Assembly (NCBI GenBank): GCA_913044155.1
Contig: CAJWNF010000027.1
Location: 1 to 7,379, forward strand
Reading direction: 5' to 3'
DNA: 7,379 nucleotides
Source of the DNA: an uncultured Gammaproteobacteria bacterium
Lineage (GTDB): Bacteria > Pseudomonadota > Gammaproteobacteria > PS1 > Thioglobaceae
Shown here: in pieces, positions 6,816 through 7,379 of the stretch
Layout: each line of letters starts with the position of its first letter
Position numbering within the stretch: position 1 is the first letter of the stretch
Translations under genes and position numbers: made by a program
The notes under the pieces: model-generated
Database searches by the model: none
Told to the model about the DNA's origin: nothing
What the model saw: only the letters and a program-made list of their open reading frames with translations

Positions 6816-6835
6816 TGAAGCGCTACATTCTTCAT
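6808..6835 (+). other. Two mutually exclusive small hairpins at the cysM stop codon
   Basis: AGCGCT at 6808-6813 and again at 6819-6824 can pair around a 5-nt loop; the cysM TAA (6813-6815) lies in this structure. ATGAAG at 6815-6820 can instead pair with CTTCAT at 6830-6835 around a 9-nt loop. Neither is followed by a T-run, so I do not call an intrinsic terminator. They may protect the 3' end of the mRNA or be fortuitous. Confidence 0.3.
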
Positions 6836-6889
6836 CAATTTCCTGTTAAACCTCGAACCTATATTGCGCTCTTATTGGCGAGCCGACAA

Positions 6890-7015
6890 TTATATAAAAA
6901 TCACTAGTCAATAAAATATTTTTTTTAGCAAGTGATAATAATTTAGTCACAATAATATTTTTTATGTTTTCTAATATTGGTATTACCAATTTACCATTTT
7001 TGTTTTAATAAAGAT
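6890..7015. other. Very AT-rich intergenic tract
   Basis: Most of the gap between cysM and the solute-binding protein gene is A and T. It includes a run of eight T preceded by AAAATA at about 6912-6925, and ATCACT at 6900-6905 mirrored by AGTGAT at 6931-6936. I see no coding potential, RNA gene or strong terminator. Such DNA is often bent and can act as an UP-element or as a site for nucleoid proteins; that role is inferred. Confidence 0.4.
6976..6990. promoter_or_regulatory. Palindromic operator resembling GntR/FadR-subfamily (PdhR-like) sites
   Basis: ATTGGTATTACCAAT is a perfect inverted repeat: two 7-nt arms around one central base. Read as half-sites it is ATTGGT, three bases, ACCAAT. 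This is the layout known for the FadR subfamily of GntR regulators (TGGT-N3-ACCA) and matches the PdhR consensus closely. It lies about 65 nt upstream of the solute-binding protein ATG and next to or over the -35 region of the candidate promoters, a good place for a repressor or activator. The regulator gene is not in the window. Confidence 0.6.
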
Positions 7016-7024
7016 GTGTACAAT
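7001..7024 (+). promoter_or_regulatory. Candidate promoter(s) of the solute-binding protein gene
   Basis: Two -10 candidates are visible. TGTTTTAAT at 7001-7009 has an extended -10 TG and the hexamer TTTAAT; its -35 position would fall inside the palindrome at 6976-6990. TACAAT at 7019-7024 is a second choice, with only a poor T-rich -35 region near 6996. Either would give a leader of roughly 25-40 nt. Choice between them needs transcript start mapping. Confidence 0.4.
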
Positions 7025-7043
7025 TGTAGCTTCGTATAACAAA

Positions 7044-7048
7044 AGGAG
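7044..7048 (+). promoter_or_regulatory. Strong ribosome binding site of the solute-binding protein gene
   Basis: AGGAG ends 6 nt before the ATG at 7055. It is the best Shine-Dalgarno sequence in the window, fitting a highly translated periplasmic binding protein, and it fixes the start. Confidence 0.8.
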
Positions 7049-7054
7049 ATGTAA

Positions 7055-7379
7055 ATGAATATCAAGTTTGGCCTTAAAAATGCAGTTGCTGTTCTTTCGA
7101 TTGCATTGTTTTCAATTAGCATGTCAGCTAAAGCTGGCGATGTTTATGATTACATATTATTAGATAATGAAATATTAGTCGCTACCGATGCAAACTGGGC
7201 GCCATTCTCGTATATTGATGATGATGGTGTGATGCAAGGATTTGACGTCGACGTGGCTAGAGAAATTGCGAAACGTATGGGTGTTGAAGTCCGTTTCATA
7301 ACTCCTGCATGGGACGTTATCACGGCAGGAAACTGGAACATGCGCTGGGATGTCTCTGTTGGTTCTATGACGCCAACTG
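7055..7379 (+). CDS. Periplasmic amino-acid-type solute-binding protein (SBP_bac_3), 5' part only
   Basis: The gene runs off the window; 108 codons are visible. The N-terminus is a signal peptide: a short basic start with Lys4 and Lys8, a hydrophobic core at about 9-22, and an AKA cleavage site, probably after Ala27. Mature residues begin a family 3 solute-binding domain: ILVATDANWAPFSYID at 40-55, GFDVDVAREIAKRMG at 62-76, then WDVSVGSMTPT at 98-108, where the first ligand-binding strand is expected. This family delivers polar amino acids or related compounds to ABC importers, and sometimes forms the sensor part of a larger protein. The ligand cannot be assigned from this fragment. It is not a PotF/PotD-type polyamine binding protein, so it is probably not the missing partner of potGHI. 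It has its own promoter region, a palindromic operator and a strong ribosome site, so it likely begins a new transcription unit, with transporter genes expected downstream. Confidence 0.88.
   Translation, partial: MNIKFGLKNAVAVLSIALFSISMSAKAGDVYDYILLDNEILVATDANWAPFSYIDDDGVMQGFDVDVAREIAKRMGVEVRFITPAWDVITAGNWNMRWDVSVGSMTPT

Noticed and set aside
7055..7379. Periplasmic partner (PotF) of the potGHI transporter
   Set aside because: The sequence starts an SBP_bac_3 amino-acid-type domain, not the PotD/PotF polyamine-binding type, and it lies over 5 kb away behind unrelated genes with its own promoter.
1..7379. Mobile element, CRISPR array, tRNA/rRNA gene, defence or toxin-antitoxin system
   Set aside because: No transposase or integrase, repeat-spacer pattern, tRNA-like cloverleaf or unexplained gene cassette was seen; nearly all DNA is accounted for by conserved metabolic and transport genes.

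Overview
The window is a densely packed, single-strand stretch of bacterial chromosome: every supported gene is on the + strand. The proteins resemble the gammaproteobacterial versions of well-known families (PotH, PotI, GabD, CysM). Composition is AT-rich, especially between genes. I infer a free-living, probably marine gammaproteobacterium; this is read from protein resemblance and composition, not from a marker gene.

Layout. (1) Positions 1-1854 hold the end of a polyamine ABC transporter operon: the last 45 codons of the ATPase subunit (potG type), then both membrane permeases, potH and potI, joined by a 6-nt gap and a 4-nt overlap. (2) At 1938-3392 lies gabD, an NAD(P)-dependent succinate-semialdehyde dehydrogenase. 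It catalyses the last step by which imported putrescine, via 4-aminobutyrate, reaches succinate. An 83-bp gap with a perfect TATAAT box and a small inverted repeat separates it from potI. (3) At 3508-6815 lies an amino-acid biosynthesis cluster: hom (homoserine dehydrogenase with a C-terminal ACT domain), thrC (short-type threonine synthase) and cysM (O-acetylserine sulfhydrylase B). No homoserine kinase (thrB) is present between hom and thrC. (4) Positions 6816-7054 are a very AT-rich intergenic region. It carries a perfect 15-nt palindrome that looks like a GntR/FadR-subfamily (PdhR-like) operator, followed by candidate promoter elements. (5) Positions 7055-7379 are the start of a periplasmic solute-binding protein of the amino-acid type (SBP_bac_3), with a signal peptide, cut by the window end.

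Functionally the window joins polyamine import and catabolism (pot-gabD), aspartate-family and cysteine biosynthesis (hom-thrC-cysM), and the start of a second nutrient uptake gene with its own regulated promoter. I found no mobile element, CRISPR array, RNA gene or defence system. No gene looks broken apart from the two cut by the window edges. I see no evidence for an undescribed biological system. The most useful leads are the operator-like palindrome at 6976-6990 and the pot-gabD arrangement.
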